A DNA stretch of 64,000 nt from Burkholderiales bacterium (GCA_014860445.1 JACZJT010000052.1:124001-188000), one strand, 5' to 3'. Positions 48,898 to 58,511 are shown, counted from the stretch's first letter. The notes: a model not told the origin generated them from the sequence alone. Made by a program: numbers and translations.

Positions 48898-50184
48898 CTA
48901 CTTGACCTCTTGCGCGATCTCGACGCTCATGCCGGTGGTTCCCGGGTGCACCGGCTTGCTCACGCCCTCCAGATCGCCTGCCTGCGGCACGACGTTGCCT
49001 GACTTCGAGACGCGCGCAGCCACGACCACCTCGGCGAAATCGGAAAGCTTGGCCCCGGCACTCATGGCCATCGAGTCGTCGAAGGAAAACTTGAGCGGCA
49101 GGTCTTTGACGGTCACACGCACGGCCGCCAGCGGCATACGCGAGCCCTGCGCCGGACGCGCCAGCACGAACACCGTATCCTCGGGTGCGGCGCGAGCGGC
49201 AAGCGCCGGCGCCAGGTTAATGGTTCCGGTGAGACGCGCATCCTTGCCGGCGGCCGTCGCGGGCGCTTCCGGTGCCTTTTCCTTTCCGCCCGGCGCTGCT
49301 TTGGCCATCGGCGCCGGCGAACCGGGCATACCGCCCTGTTTGTCTTCCGCTTCCTTGATGCTGGCGCGCACCGAATTGCCCATTTCCGAATCAGGCGGCA
49401 ACAGCGGCAGGATGCGCTTCCAGTACTCGGCCGCTTTGGCAAAATCCTGTTTTTCGAATTCCACAGATCCCGCCAAAGCCAGCGCTTTCAGATTGTTGCC
49501 GTCCGCCTTCAGCGCCCGCTGAATCAGCGCTTCCGGCTTACCTTTAAGAGTTTGCCCCTGGGCCATGGCAAGGCTGTCGGCATAGTCGGCCAGGAGTTGT
49601 GCATTCGTCGGAAACCTGGCCTCGGCCTTGCCGAAAGCATTCGCGGCCTCGTTAAAACGTCCCAAGGCCGTGTAGGTACGCGCAAGCATGACCCAACCTT
49701 CCACGTCGTCCGGATTCGATTCCAAACGCGTCGCCAGGCTCGAAACCATGGCTTCGATCTGATCCTGCGATAGTTCGTGCGGTGCGCCCTGCGCCTGCGC
49801 GCTTGCCCGGGCTGGATTCAATCCCTGCGGACTGCCCAGCACCAGGTATATCCCCACCGCCATGATCGGTACGGCGGCAGCAACGACGAATGCCGTCACC
49901 CCGGAGCGCGCTACGTGCTCAGTCTTGCTGACTTCAGCCGCGCCGGTGTCTTCCAGCAATCCGCGCTGCAAGTCGGCTCGCGCCGCCTCCCATTGCTCCT
50001 GACCAATGGTGCCCGACGCCAGGTCGGCATCGAGTTCAGCCAACTGATCGCGAAACACCGACAAACTAGAAGCCTCGCGCGAAATTGACGCGCTGCTCCT
50101 GCTGCGGTTGCGCACCAGGGGGGCAACGAGAATCGCGAGCGCGAATGCGGTCAGCATCGCCGCATACACCCAGAACATGGTCAT
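48898..50184 (-). CDS. ccmI: Cytochrome c biogenesis protein CcmI (CycH)
   Basis: A 428-residue membrane protein that chaperones apocytochrome c to the heme ligase. Two N-terminal membrane helices (MFWVYAAMLTAFALAILVAPLV and VTAFVVAAAVPIMAVGIYLVLG) enclose a leucine-rich cytoplasmic loop. A periplasmic TPR region follows (DDVEGWVMLARTYTALGRFNEAANAFGKAEARFP), then a C-terminal domain (LTGTINLAPALAARAAPEDTVFVLARP). It overlaps ccmH by 4 bases. Last gene of the ccm operon. Confidence 0.93.
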   Translation of the reverse strand: MTMFWVYAAMLTAFALAILVAPLVRNRSRSSASISREASSLSVFRDQLAELDADLASGTIGQEQWEAARADLQRGLLEDTGAAEVSKTEHVARSGVTAFVVAAAVPIMAVGIYLVLGSPQGLNPARASAQAQGAPHELSQDQIEAMVSSLATRLESNPDDVEGWVMLARTYTALGRFNEAANAFGKAEARFPTNAQLLADYADSLAMAQGQTLKGKPEALIQRALKADGNNLKALALAGSVEFEKQDFAKAAEYWKRILPLLPPDSEMGNSVRASIKEAEDKQGGMPGSPAPMAKAAPGGKEKAPEAPATAAGKDARLTGTINLAPALAARAAPEDTVFVLARPAQGSRMPLAAVRVTVKDLPLKFSFDDSMAMSAGAKLSDFAEVVVAARVSKSGNVVPQAGDLEGVSKPVHPGTTGMSVEIAQEVK

Positions 50185-50654
50185 GATCGCTCCTCGGGCG
50201 CATCGAGCAGGGAGCGCACGCGCGCCTGCTCGGCATCAGTCAAATCCTGCACCGGCGCAGACCGCCGCCGCTGCGCGATGTAGTAAAACAACCCCCCAAG
50301 CGCCGCGAGCAGCAGCGCAAATGGTCCGATCCACAATGGCAGCGTCGTCGCCTTTACCGGAGGACGGTAGAGTACGAAATCCCCGTAGCGCGCCACCATG
50401 TAGTCGATGATCTGCGCTTCGTTCATGCCGCCTTTCATTTTCTCGCGAATCTGGTTCTTCAGGTCTACCGCGAGATCTGCATGCGAATCGGCAATGGTCT
50501 GGTTCTGGCACACCAGACAACGCAATTCAACCGCCAGCGCCATGACGCGCTTTTCCAGCACGGGATCGGCTGCGACGGTCGGCGCTTCCTTCGCGAGCAC
50601 AGCGCCGGCAAGGATGAGCCCAAGCAGCAGGGTGAGCAATTTACCCATTTCCAT
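50181..50654 (-). CDS. ccmH: Cytochrome c maturation protein CcmH (CycL)
   Basis: A 157-residue thiol-redox protein. Signal peptide, then the redox motif LRCLVCQNQTIADS that reduces or holds apocytochrome cysteines, and a C-terminal membrane helix (LPLWIGPFALLLAALGGLFYYIA). The start overlaps ccmG by 14 bases. Confidence 0.95.
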   Translation of the reverse strand: MEMGKLLTLLLGLILAGAVLAKEAPTVAADPVLEKRVMALAVELRCLVCQNQTIADSHADLAVDLKNQIREKMKGGMNEAQIIDYMVARYGDFVLYRPPVKATTLPLWIGPFALLLAALGGLFYYIAQRRRSAPVQDLTDAEQARVRSLLDAPEERS

Positions 50655-51177
50655 TCAACTCCTTCACCAGCGGCAGGATTTTGTCGCGCACGATTTCCGG
50701 GGTGACGATGCCGATGCGCTTGTAGCGAATTACGCCGGCCTTGTCGATGAGGTAGGTTTCGGGGACGCCGTAGACGCCGTAATCAATGCCTATGCGGCCG
50801 TCCCGATCATAGGCCGCAACCTTGTAAGGGTTACCGAAGCGCGCCAGCCAGGCGATCCCGTCGGCGCGCTCATCCTTGTAATTCAGGCCGTAGATCGGCA
50901 CCACGCCGCTGCGTGAAAGTTCCATCAAGTGAGGGTGTTCCTCGCGGCAGGCCACGCACCAGGATGCGAACACATTCAGCATCCACACCTGTCCCAGCAT
51001 CTCTTTCTGGGAGAAGGTCTTGTCCGGCGCGTGCAATTGCGGCAATACGAACGGCGGCGCCGGTTTGTCGATCAAGGGCGATGGCACTTCACGCGGATCC
51101 AGCCTGAGCCCGATGCCCAGGAAGACCACCATCACCAGAAACAGCGCAAGCGGGATCAGAAAACGTGCGCGCAGCAT
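50641..51177 (-). CDS. ccmG: Thiol:disulfide interchange protein CcmG (DsbE)
   Basis: A 178-residue membrane-anchored thioredoxin. N-terminal helix LIPLALFLVMVVFLGIGL, active site FASWCVACREEHP, and the conserved YGVYGVPETYLID loop. It keeps apocytochrome heme-binding cysteines reduced in the periplasm. Three bases separate it from ccmF. Confidence 0.95.
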   Translation of the reverse strand: MLRARFLIPLALFLVMVVFLGIGLRLDPREVPSPLIDKPAPPFVLPQLHAPDKTFSQKEMLGQVWMLNVFASWCVACREEHPHLMELSRSGVVPIYGLNYKDERADGIAWLARFGNPYKVAAYDRDGRIGIDYGVYGVPETYLIDKAGVIRYKRIGIVTPEIVRDKILPLVKELNGNG

Positions 51178-51180
51178 AGG

Positions 51181-53172
51181 TTAGCGCGCCGGCGAGGGCT
51201 TTAGACCCACGGTACTGGCCGCCGGAGCGGAATCAGCGCGCGTCCTGACACGATAGCGTCGGTCGATGGCCGCAAGCAGGCCGCCGAAACCCATCAACAG
51301 GCAACCCAACCAGATCCAGCTGATATACGGCTTGTAGTACAGACGTACGATCCATGCCTTCGGGCCGACCGACTCGCCCAGCGCGACATACAAATGGCGC
51401 GTCATGCCGTAGTCGATCGCGGCCTCGGTCATAGGCATGTTCTGAACCGTGTACACCCGTTTTTCCGGATGCAGCGTCGTCACCGGTTTGCCGTCCTGGG
51501 TTACTTCGATGGTGCCGCGGGTGGCGGTGTAATTTGGACCCGGCACCTCCTTGATGTCCGTCAGCTTGAAACCGTAGCCGGATAGATGCGAGCTATCCCC
51601 CACCTCCATGCGCACGTCGTTTTCGACCTGGTAGCCGCTCACCAGCGTCACGCCGACGACAAATACCGCCACGCCGAGGTGCGCAAACAGCATACCGTAG
51701 TAGCTGCTCGGCAATTTGACCAGCCGTGCGCCTAACCTTTCATTGGGCAATAGCGCGAGCCGCGCCCGGAGACTGACCACGCAAGTCGCCGCGATCCAGG
51801 TCGCGAGCAGGATGCCGAAACTAACCATGGTGCTCCAGTTTCCCATGGCAAAAGGCACGATGACCGCAACCACGAAACTCACCGCCAGTGCCCAGCGCAG
51901 GCGCACCGCGAGCTCGGGCACGCTCGCCTGTTTCCAGCGCGCCAGCGGACCGACGCCCATCAGGAACAGCGCCGGCGCCAGCAAGGGCACGAACACGGTG
52001 TCGAAATAAGGCGGTCCGACTGAAATCTTGCCCATTCCAAGCGCGTCAAGAATCAGCGGATAGAGCGTGCCTAGCAATACAGCGCCGGCAGCCACCAGCA
52101 GCAGCGCGTTATTGGTAAGCAGCAACGATTCGCGCGAAACCAGGGCGAAGCGCCCGCCCAGCCCCACCTTGGACGCGCGCCAGGCGAACAGCGTGAGCGA
52201 AGTACCCACGACCACGGCGAGGAAGATCAGAATGAATATACCGCGCTTCGGGTCGGTGGCAAATGCATGCACCGAGGTGAGCACGCCGGAGCGCACGAGG
52301 AAGGTCCCCAGCAGGCTCAGCGAGAAGGCGGTGATCGCCAGAAACACGGTCCAGATCCTGAATGCACCGCGCTTCTCCGTCACCGCCAGCGAATGGATCA
52401 ATGCCGTCCCAATCAGCCAGGGCATGAACGAGGCGTTCTCCACCGGGTCCCAGAACCACCACCCGCCCCAGCCCAATTCATAGTAGGCCCAGTAGCTGCC
52501 CAGCGCGATACCGAGCGTGAGAAACATCCACGCGACCGTGGTCCAGGGGCGCGACCAGCGCGCCCAGGCCGCATCAAGCCGGCCATCGAGCAGCGCTGCC
52601 ATGGCGAACGCAAATGCCACGGAAAAGCCGACATAGCCCATGTACAACATGGGTGGATGAAACACCATGCCCGGATCCTGCAGCAGCGGATTGAGGTCGC
52701 GCCCGTCCGCTGCCCCCGGCAGCAGGCGGTCAAACGGATTGGAGGCAAACAGCATGAACACGAGGAAACCGACGCTGATCAGCCCCATGATGCCGAGCAC
52801 GCGCGCCACCATCTCCTCGGGCAGGGTGCGGCTGAAAACGCTCACGGCAAACATCCACACGCCCAGCATCAGAGTCCACAGCAGCAGCGAACCCTCGTGT
52901 CCGCCCCACACCCCGGCGACGCGGTATTCCAGCGGCAGCCGCGAATTGGAGTGCTGCGCCACATAGGTCACTGAGAAATCGTTGGTCACAAAGGCATAGG
53001 TCAGGCAGCCGAAAGCGAAGGCAATGAACAGGAGTTGACCCTGCGCCGCCGGCCGCGCGACTGCCATCCAGGCGGCATTGCCGCGCGCCGCGCCGATCAG
53101 CGGCAGCGTGCTCTGCACCAGCGCGATGCAAAGCGTCAGGATCACGGCAAAATTACCGAGTTCGGGCGCCAT
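51181..53172 (-). CDS. ccmF: Heme lyase subunit CcmF
   Basis: A 663-residue multi-helix membrane protein that ligates heme to apocytochrome c together with CcmH/I. The tryptophan-rich heme-handling WWD segment GWGGWWFWDPVENASFMPWL is present with flanking histidines, and the C-terminal periplasmic domain (YQVENDVRMEVGDSSHLSGYGFKL) is complete. Confidence 0.96.
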   Translation of the reverse strand: MAPELGNFAVILTLCIALVQSTLPLIGAARGNAAWMAVARPAAQGQLLFIAFAFGCLTYAFVTNDFSVTYVAQHSNSRLPLEYRVAGVWGGHEGSLLLWTLMLGVWMFAVSVFSRTLPEEMVARVLGIMGLISVGFLVFMLFASNPFDRLLPGAADGRDLNPLLQDPGMVFHPPMLYMGYVGFSVAFAFAMAALLDGRLDAAWARWSRPWTTVAWMFLTLGIALGSYWAYYELGWGGWWFWDPVENASFMPWLIGTALIHSLAVTEKRGAFRIWTVFLAITAFSLSLLGTFLVRSGVLTSVHAFATDPKRGIFILIFLAVVVGTSLTLFAWRASKVGLGGRFALVSRESLLLTNNALLLVAAGAVLLGTLYPLILDALGMGKISVGPPYFDTVFVPLLAPALFLMGVGPLARWKQASVPELAVRLRWALAVSFVVAVIVPFAMGNWSTMVSFGILLATWIAATCVVSLRARLALLPNERLGARLVKLPSSYYGMLFAHLGVAVFVVGVTLVSGYQVENDVRMEVGDSSHLSGYGFKLTDIKEVPGPNYTATRGTIEVTQDGKPVTTLHPEKRVYTVQNMPMTEAAIDYGMTRHLYVALGESVGPKAWIVRLYYKPYISWIWLGCLLMGFGGLLAAIDRRYRVRTRADSAPAASTVGLKPSPAR

Positions 53173-53642
53173 TATTTTCCTTTCTCCGCGACCGCCATCG
53201 ACTCCGCCGCTTTCTTGGCGGTCGCCTGATTGAGCGCATCCTGGGCCGCCGGCGGCATGTAATTTTCGTCGTGCTTCGCCAGCACTTCGTCGGCGCTGAA
53301 GGTGCCGTCTGGCCCGATCTTGCCCTGGGTCACGACGCCTTTGCCTTCCTTGAACAGGTCGGGCAGTATGCCGCGGTAGACCACCGGTATGCTCTTGGCG
53401 GTATCGGTCACCACGAACTTCACGCTGACCCCGTCGGCCTCGCGTTTCACGCTGCCTTTTTCCACCAGGCCGCCGATGCGAAAGCTCTTGCCCACCGGCG
53501 CCTCGTTGGCGGCAACCTGGGTCGGTGTGTAAAAGAACACCAGGTTCTTCTGGAATGCCGAAAGCACCAGCCCGGCGGATAGCGCAAGCCCGGCTACGCC
53601 AGCGCCGACTAGAACAAATCGTTTATGTCTTGGTTTCATCAT
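53172..53642 (-). CDS. ccmE: Periplasmic heme chaperone CcmE
   Basis: A 156-residue single-span protein with OB-fold. The heme-attaching His lies in [11 protein letters not shown] (HxxxY type). The N-terminus [26 protein letters not shown] forms the anchor. It overlaps ccmF by one base and the end of ccmD by 20. Confidence 0.96.
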   Translation of the reverse strand: MMKPRHKRFVLVGAGVAGLALSAGLVLSAFQKNLVFFYTPTQVAANEAPVGKSFRIGGLVEKGSVKREADGVSVKFVVTDTAKSIPVVYRGILPDLFKEGKGVVTQGKIGPDGTFSADEVLAKHDENYMPPAAQDALNQATAKKAAESMAVAEKGK

Positions 53643-53814
53643 TCCTCCTGCGTGCCGCGTAATATTTGGCGAGTTGTGCGATAACGCCGCGCCGGCGCGT
53701 AGTCAGCGCGACGATCTCGGCAATAAGCACGATTAAGGTAACTGCATAGGAACCCCATACGTAGAGCCCATAGCCACCCATGGCGAAAAAATTCTGCCAG
53801 CTTCCCCAGTTCAT
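53623..53814 (-). CDS. ccmD: Heme exporter protein CcmD
   Basis: A 63-residue single-helix protein ([42 protein letters not shown]) with the typical FAMGGYGxYVWxSY motif and a basic cytoplasmic tail. It releases holo-CcmE from the CcmABCD complex. The ATG overlaps the ccmC stop by 4 bases. The longer open frame around it is a ccmC shadow. Confidence 0.92.
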   Translation of the reverse strand: MNWGSWQNFFAMGGYGLYVWGSYAVTLIVLIAEIVALTTRRRGVIAQLAKYYAARRRNDETKT

Positions 53815-54563
53815 GTTTGTCCGCCTATTTCCGCCGCCACCCAGTCGGTATGGCGTTCGCGTTCGAGAATCACGCAGCGCACCCGCGCCAGCGTAGCGGC
53901 GATGCTGTACATCCAGAAACCCAGCGCCATAATCAGCATGCCGAGTAGCATGGTCTTGGCCATGGTCGGCGCGCTGGTCATGCTCACGGAAGCGCCCTGG
54001 TGCAGGGTGCTCCACCACTTCACCGAGAAATAGATGATGGGAATATTGATCACGCCGACCAGGGCGAGAACCGCGCCCGCTTTGTCGGCGCGCCGCTGAT
54101 CGTCGATCGCAGCCTGCAGCGCCATGAAACCGATGTACAGGAACAGCAGGATCAACTCGGAAGTCAGGCGCGCGTCCCAGACCCACCAGGTTCCCCAGGT
54201 GGGCTTGCCCCACAAGGCGCCGGTCCATAGCGCGATGAACGTAAACAGCGCGCCCGTCGGGGCAAGCGCGGTCGCCACCATCGACGACAAGCGCGTATTG
54301 AGCACCAATCCGACGCCCGACCAGAAGCCCATCACCAGATAGAGAAACATCGACATCCATGCAGCCGGAACGTGGATGAATATGATGCGATACGACTCGC
54401 CTTGCTGCGCATCCGTGGGCGCGACGAAAAAGCTGATGTAAAGGCCGACCGCGCAAAGAACCGCGGCCAAAGCAGCGAACCACGGCTGCAGCGTGCCGGC
54501 GAGCGGATAGAAGCTCTGCGGCGACGAAAAGTAATACCAGCTGAATCTCCCCTTTTTGCTCAT
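53811..54563 (-). CDS. ccmC: Heme exporter subunit CcmC
   Basis: A 250-residue six-helix membrane protein that attaches heme to CcmE. WWD motif WGTWWVWDARLTSELILLFLY and the histidine in FIHVPAAWMSM are visible. GAGGG precedes two consecutive ATGs at 54566 and 54563. The open frame upstream of these belongs to a ccmB shadow. Confidence 0.95.
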   Translation of the reverse strand: MSKKGRFSWYYFSSPQSFYPLAGTLQPWFAALAAVLCAVGLYISFFVAPTDAQQGESYRIIFIHVPAAWMSMFLYLVMGFWSGVGLVLNTRLSSMVATALAPTGALFTFIALWTGALWGKPTWGTWWVWDARLTSELILLFLYIGFMALQAAIDDQRRADKAGAVLALVGVINIPIIYFSVKWWSTLHQGASVSMTSAPTMAKTMLLGMLIMALGFWMYSIAATLARVRCVILERERHTDWVAAEIGGQT

Positions 54564-54570
54564 CATTCCC

Positions 54571-55239
54571 TCATTCCATCGCAATGCGCAGTGCCGCGGC
54601 ACTCGCCCAGGGCGCCAGCACCAGGGCCAGCGCCAGAAAACCACCCAGCAGCATCAGGTGCGCTTCGGCACCGGTGCCGGTCGCAACCGCGCCCACCGAG
54701 CCTGCGCCGAAAATCAATACCGGCACATACAAAGGCAGCACCAGCAGCGCCACCAGCACACCGCTGCCGCGCACACCCAAGGTCAGCGCCGCCCCGACCG
54801 CCCCGATCAGACTCAGCACCGGCGTGCCAATCAGCAGCGACAGGCACAATACCGCAAGCGCATCGCCGGGAAGATCGAACTGCAGGCCCAGCAGCGGCGC
54901 GATCAGCACCAGCGGCAAACCCGACATCAGCCAATGCGCCAAAACCTTGCCCATCACCAACACGACCAGCGGCTCACCCGCGAGCAACATCTGCTCCAGC
55001 GTTCCGTCCTGGTGGTCGGGCGCGTACAAGCGCGCCAGCGACAGCATGCAGGCGAGCAGCGCCGCAACCCACAGTACGCCTGGCGCCATATTTCGCAACT
55101 GGCTGGCTTCCGGACCGACACCGAGCGGAAACAGGCTTACCACAATGACAAAAAACACGAGCGCGTTGACCACGTCGCCGCGACGCCGAAATGCAAGCAG
55201 CAGGTCACGCCGCAGCACCCACCCCAGGGCCCTGATCAT
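54571..55239 (-). CDS. ccmB: Heme exporter subunit CcmB
   Basis: A 222-residue membrane protein of about six helices, partner of the CcmA ATPase. Conserved LYAPDHQDGTLEQMLLAGEPLVVLVMGKVLAHW and the GTPVLSLIGAVGAALTLGVRGSG region match the family. It overlaps ccmA by 4 bases. Confidence 0.95.
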   Translation of the reverse strand: MIRALGWVLRRDLLLAFRRRGDVVNALVFFVIVVSLFPLGVGPEASQLRNMAPGVLWVAALLACMLSLARLYAPDHQDGTLEQMLLAGEPLVVLVMGKVLAHWLMSGLPLVLIAPLLGLQFDLPGDALAVLCLSLLIGTPVLSLIGAVGAALTLGVRGSGVLVALLVLPLYVPVLIFGAGSVGAVATGTGAEAHLMLLGGFLALALVLAPWASAAALRIAME

Positions 55240-55880
55240 GCGGCCCGCAATGCCGTGGTGTGCAGATCGAGGTCGACGCGCAATATCGCATGGGCCACCA
55301 CCTGCACTTCCTGGTGCGTCGTCAGCACCACCATACCGCCGGAGGCGAGATGCGAGGCAAGCATGCGCTCCAGTTCCACCACTGCTCCGACATCGAGGGC
55401 GGAAAATGGTTCATCCAGAATCCACAATGGTACCGCAGGCGAGAGCACCAGCCGGGCCAGCGCCGCGCGGCGCCTTTGACCCTGGGAAAGCACTTTTGCG
55501 GGCAACTCGGCGCAATGCGCGATGCCAAAGCGATCGAGCGCGGCGAGCGCGCTTCCGGCATCGGCGGGCATGCCGCTCAGCGCGGCCGCGCACTGCAGGT
55601 TTTCAAGCGCCGTAAGATCATCCTTTAGCGCGTTCAGGTGGCCGATAAACAGCAGATTCCTGGAATACTCCTCGCGATCAGCGCGTATCGGCCGCCCGTC
55701 CCAGAACAACTCCCCGGCACTGGGCAGTACCAAGCCGCACATGATGCGCAACAGGCTGGTCTTGCCGCTACCGTTGGCTCCCGCGAGGCGCAGGAGTTGA
55801 CCGCGGTCCAGCTTGAAGCTCAGATTGCTGAAAAGACGCCGGTCACCCCGCGTACACTCGAGTTGTCGCGCTTCAAGCAT
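55236..55880 (-). CDS. ccmA: Heme exporter ATP-binding protein CcmA
   Basis: A 214-residue ABC ATPase. Walker A GANGSGKTSLLRI, signature LSQGQRRRAALARL and Walker B LWILDEPFSALD. ATP hydrolysis drives release of heme-loaded CcmE. First gene of the ccmABCDEFGHI operon, whose members nearly all overlap, implying coupled translation. Confidence 0.95.
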   Translation of the reverse strand: MLEARQLECTRGDRRLFSNLSFKLDRGQLLRLAGANGSGKTSLLRIMCGLVLPSAGELFWDGRPIRADREEYSRNLLFIGHLNALKDDLTALENLQCAAALSGMPADAGSALAALDRFGIAHCAELPAKVLSQGQRRRAALARLVLSPAVPLWILDEPFSALDVGAVVELERMLASHLASGGMVVLTTHQEVQVVAHAILRVDLDLHTTALRAA

Positions 55881-56291
55881 TGCAGCGTACCGTTTCAGGA
55901 TGCCGTTTCACAATATTCTCTTTAATTCGCATCAGTTTAGCTCTGGTCACCTAGTCCGATATTGCGCTGCATCAAGAGTCCCCTACGTTTGATAACGCCC
56001 AAGACCCTGGCTCAGCCGCCGAAATGCGCATCCGTGCTGAGGCATCGCGCGGGCGTGAAACGACTGAAATATCGAGCTTGACGGCACCGGGACTAGCGGC
56101 ATTCAGCGAAGGTCCGTCCGGCGGAAATTATCGCAATGAGCAGGCGGCTGGTGCAGGCCGCGATTATAGGGCGTTTGACGCCTCTGGGAAACGGGGAGAA
56201 TCACTACTTCGAGACGAGTTTGTCTGAATATCTCCATCCGGGCACGTCACCGCGTGCCCCGGCAGCGAATCTGAATCGGCGATGCTTCTAC
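55881..56291. other. 410-base gene-free region
   Basis: Lies upstream of ccmA and downstream of the small lysine-rich gene. It must hold the ccm promoter, but no strong -35/-10 pair is obvious. A 7-bp hairpin GGGCACG(6)CGTGCCC at 56240-56259 could help end the minus-strand transcript of the small gene, although no T run follows. Confidence 0.5.
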
Positions 56292-56462
56292 CTAAGGATT
56301 TTCGGTCTGATCCGTTGCAGGTGCAGGAGCATCGGTCTGAACGACGCCGTCCCCGGCCGCAGGAGCGCTTTTCTCCAGTTTGCGCAGCCGCTTTTCTTCC
56401 TGCTTCTTCTTTTTGGCTAAATCCTTCTGGCGCTTTTCATACTGATAGTTGGGTTTTGCCAC
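56292..56462 (-). CDS. Small lysine-rich conserved-type protein (56 aa)
   Basis: GTG start preceded by AAGGATG at suitable distance. The product begins MAKPNYQYEKRQKDLAKKKK (GTG read as Met), continues with QEEKRLRKLEK, and ends in an Ala/Pro/Asp tail. The charged half should form one long helix. Short proteins starting AKPNYxYEKRQKDLAKKKK are, from memory, widespread in Betaproteobacteria with unknown function. It lies 64 bases after the uracil-DNA glycosylase gene on the same strand, so it may be the last gene of that operon. Confidence 0.75.
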   Translation of the reverse strand: MAKPNYQYEKRQKDLAKKKKQEEKRLRKLEKSAPAAGDGVVQTDAPAPATDQTENP

Positions 56463-56525
56463 TAGTCATCCTTCCAGCTGCTAGGCTTTTGAGTTGAAGA
56501 TTGAAGTATACGGCCAAAGCGACCC

Positions 56526-57275
56526 TCAAAGCGACCCTTTCATGGCGCTGCGGGCATAGCACAGGTCTTCCCATGCCTTCGCCTTGTCCTGCAATGTGCG
56601 CAGAAGGTAAGCGGGATGATAGGTGACGACCAGTGGCACGCCCTGATAGCGGTGTATGCGTCCGCGCAGCGAAGCGATGCTGCTGTCGGTATCGAGCAGC
56701 GACTGGCAGGCGAAGCGTCCCATGGCGAGAATGAGTTTCGGCCGGATCAATTCGACCTGGCGCCTCAGGAAGGGCGCGCACCGCGCAACTTCCGGCTGCT
56801 CCGGGTTGCGATTACCGGGCGGCCGGCACTTGAGCACGTTCGCAATATAGACGTTTTCGCCTCGCTTGAGCGCGATACCTTCGAGCATTGCATCCAGCAA
56901 TTTTCCGGCCTGTCCGACGAAGGGTTCGCCGCGCAGGTCCTCTTCCGCACCCGGCGCCTCACCCACCAGCAGCCAGTCGGCCTGCTCGTCGCCGACTCCG
57001 AACACGGTCTGGGTGCAGGTCTTGCGAAGTCCGCAAGCCGTGCACGCTGCGACAGTCTCCCTTAGCTCCTTCCAGTCCATGCGCGCGATGCGCGCATCGC
57101 GTTCGTCCGTGTCAGTTGCTGCGGATTGCGGCTCCTTGGCAGTTTTGCCGACCAGGGCGGCAGGAAACTGCGGCACTTCCGTCGTCGCCACCCCGCCTTC
57201 CGCCTGCCGGGATCTGGGCCGCCAGAGCGGCGTCAATCCCATTTCTGCGAGCAGCAACTCCCGGCGCGAACTCAT
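56526..57275 (-). CDS. Uracil-DNA glycosylase, family 4-like
   Basis: A 249-residue UDG superfamily protein removing uracil from DNA. The catalytic motif GEAPGAEEDLRGEPFVGQAGKLLD and second motif TYHPAYLLR are present. Four cysteines for an iron-sulfur cluster are seen: CTACGLRKTCTQ early, then the later Cys in NVLKCRPPGNRNP and CAPFLRRQ. The N-terminal ~80 residues are a variable extension of the kind fused in many proteobacterial members. The ATG overlaps the rimI stop (ATGA). Confidence 0.92.
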   Translation of the reverse strand: MSSRRELLLAEMGLTPLWRPRSRQAEGGVATTEVPQFPAALVGKTAKEPQSAATDTDERDARIARMDWKELRETVAACTACGLRKTCTQTVFGVGDEQADWLLVGEAPGAEEDLRGEPFVGQAGKLLDAMLEGIALKRGENVYIANVLKCRPPGNRNPEQPEVARCAPFLRRQVELIRPKLILAMGRFACQSLLDTDSSIASLRGRIHRYQGVPLVVTYHPAYLLRTLQDKAKAWEDLCYARSAMKGSL

Positions 57276-57733
57276 AGTTGCAGACCGAATATCAATGCGT
57301 CTTCGCGGCCTGCATGCGCGGGATAGTAGTCGCGCCGCAATCCGATCCGCTGGAAGCCATTGCGCTCGTACAAGCGCAGAGCCGCAGCATTGGAAGGGCG
57401 CACTTCCAGGAAAAAGAGCCGCGAGCCCCGTTCGCGCGCAATTTCGCACAATTGCGCCAGCAGCTGGCTGCCATAGCCCTGCATTTGCGCGCCGGCGACA
57501 ATGCTCAGATTCAGCAAATGTGATTCGTCCGTTGCATGCATCATGGCGGCATAACCGATCAACTCGCCGTCGCGCTCATACATCCAGCAGCTGTAGCCCG
57601 CGGCCAGCGAATCGCGAAAATTCCCCGGCGTCCAGGGAAAAGCGTAGATCGCATTCTCGACAGGTATCACCGCCGCGAGGTCGGCTTCGACCATCGGACG
57701 CAACACAATCGCAGGTTTGAGTACGGCGCTCAT
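57272..57733 (-). CDS. rimI: Ribosomal protein S18 alanine N-acetyltransferase RimI
   Basis: A 153-residue GNAT acetyltransferase. The acetyl-CoA loop VAGAQMQGYGSQLLAQLCEIARERG and FFLEVRPSNAAALRLYERNGFQRIGLRRDYY are typical of RimI, which acetylates the N-terminus of S18. It overlaps tsaB by 4 bases, an adjacency common across proteobacteria. Confidence 0.93.
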   Translation of the reverse strand: MSAVLKPAIVLRPMVEADLAAVIPVENAIYAFPWTPGNFRDSLAAGYSCWMYERDGELIGYAAMMHATDESHLLNLSIVAGAQMQGYGSQLLAQLCEIARERGSRLFFLEVRPSNAAALRLYERNGFQRIGLRRDYYPAHAGREDALIFGLQL

Positions 57734-58401
57734 CGCTCGCTGGCCTTCAACGCCACTTTGTCACGCACATAAAGCGGTACCGCCAATGCGGCATCGACGC
57801 CCTTCCCCGCTGCAAACACCACCCGCGCAAGCCTCAGCATGGCGGCCGCGTTCGGCACGGCGTCCGCATCGACGCGCGACACGCTGTCCTGGTAGCACTG
57901 CGCCAACGCTGCACCGTGCACGCGAAATCCGCTGCCGCATCCGGTCCAGCCTCCGCCTTCGGCCGCGGGCACCGCATCCGGCCGGTAGAGGCCGGGCGCA
58001 TGAATCTCCAACCATTCACCGCCCCTCCTTTGATACGCCCCATGGTACACCTCACCCATGCGTGCATCGAGGCAGGCGATCACCTTGTCCGCACCGCAAT
58101 TTTCCGCCAGCGCGAGCAGCGTGCCAACACCGGTCACCGGAAGATCGCGCGCCAGTGCCAGCCCCTGCGCCATGCCGCATGCGATGCGCAGGCCCGTAAA
58201 CGAACCCGGCCCCGCGCCGTAGGCGACGGCATCGATGGACGCCATGTCCAGTTCCGCCAGCTGCAGCAATTCGCCCAGCACCGGCAACGCGAGTTCCGAG
58301 TGCCGTTGTCCCGCATGAAAATTGCGCTCGAATAATTCCGCGCCACGCGCTACGGCGAGCGAACAGTACTCGGTGGAGGTTTCCAGCGCGATAAGATTCA
58401 C
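57730..58401 (-). CDS. tsaB: tRNA threonylcarbamoyladenosine biosynthesis protein TsaB
   Basis: A 223-residue ASKHA-fold protein acting with TsaD and TsaE to make t6A37 in ANN-decoding tRNAs. Motifs NLIALETSTEYCSLAV, HSELALPVLGELL, and DAVAYGAGPGSFTGLRIACGMAQGLA are characteristic. GTG 58401 gives the normal length. ATG 58428 or 58455 would add unconserved residues. Confidence 0.93.
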   Translation of the reverse strand: MNLIALETSTEYCSLAVARGAELFERNFHAGQRHSELALPVLGELLQLAELDMASIDAVAYGAGPGSFTGLRIACGMAQGLALARDLPVTGVGTLLALAENCGADKVIACLDARMGEVYHGAYQRRGGEWLEIHAPGLYRPDAVPAAEGGGWTGCGSGFRVHGAALAQCYQDSVSRVDADAVPNAAAMLRLARVVFAAGKGVDAALAVPLYVRDKVALKASER

Positions 58402-58482
58402 GGCATGCAGCACAATGCGACGCCGCATTTTAGCGCATCCGACCTGGTCCTCCACATACCCGACAGTCTTTGACTATCGTCA

Positions 58483-58511
58483 TTGACATCGCGTTGTAGC
58501 AGGCATTAATC
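58483..58511 (+). promoter_or_regulatory. Candidate sigma-70 promoter of the TAXI-TRAP genes
   Basis: TTGACA followed after 17-18 bases by TTAATC/TAATCT, 120 bases before the binding-protein ATG. The -35 is perfect and the -10 moderate. Confidence 0.5.
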
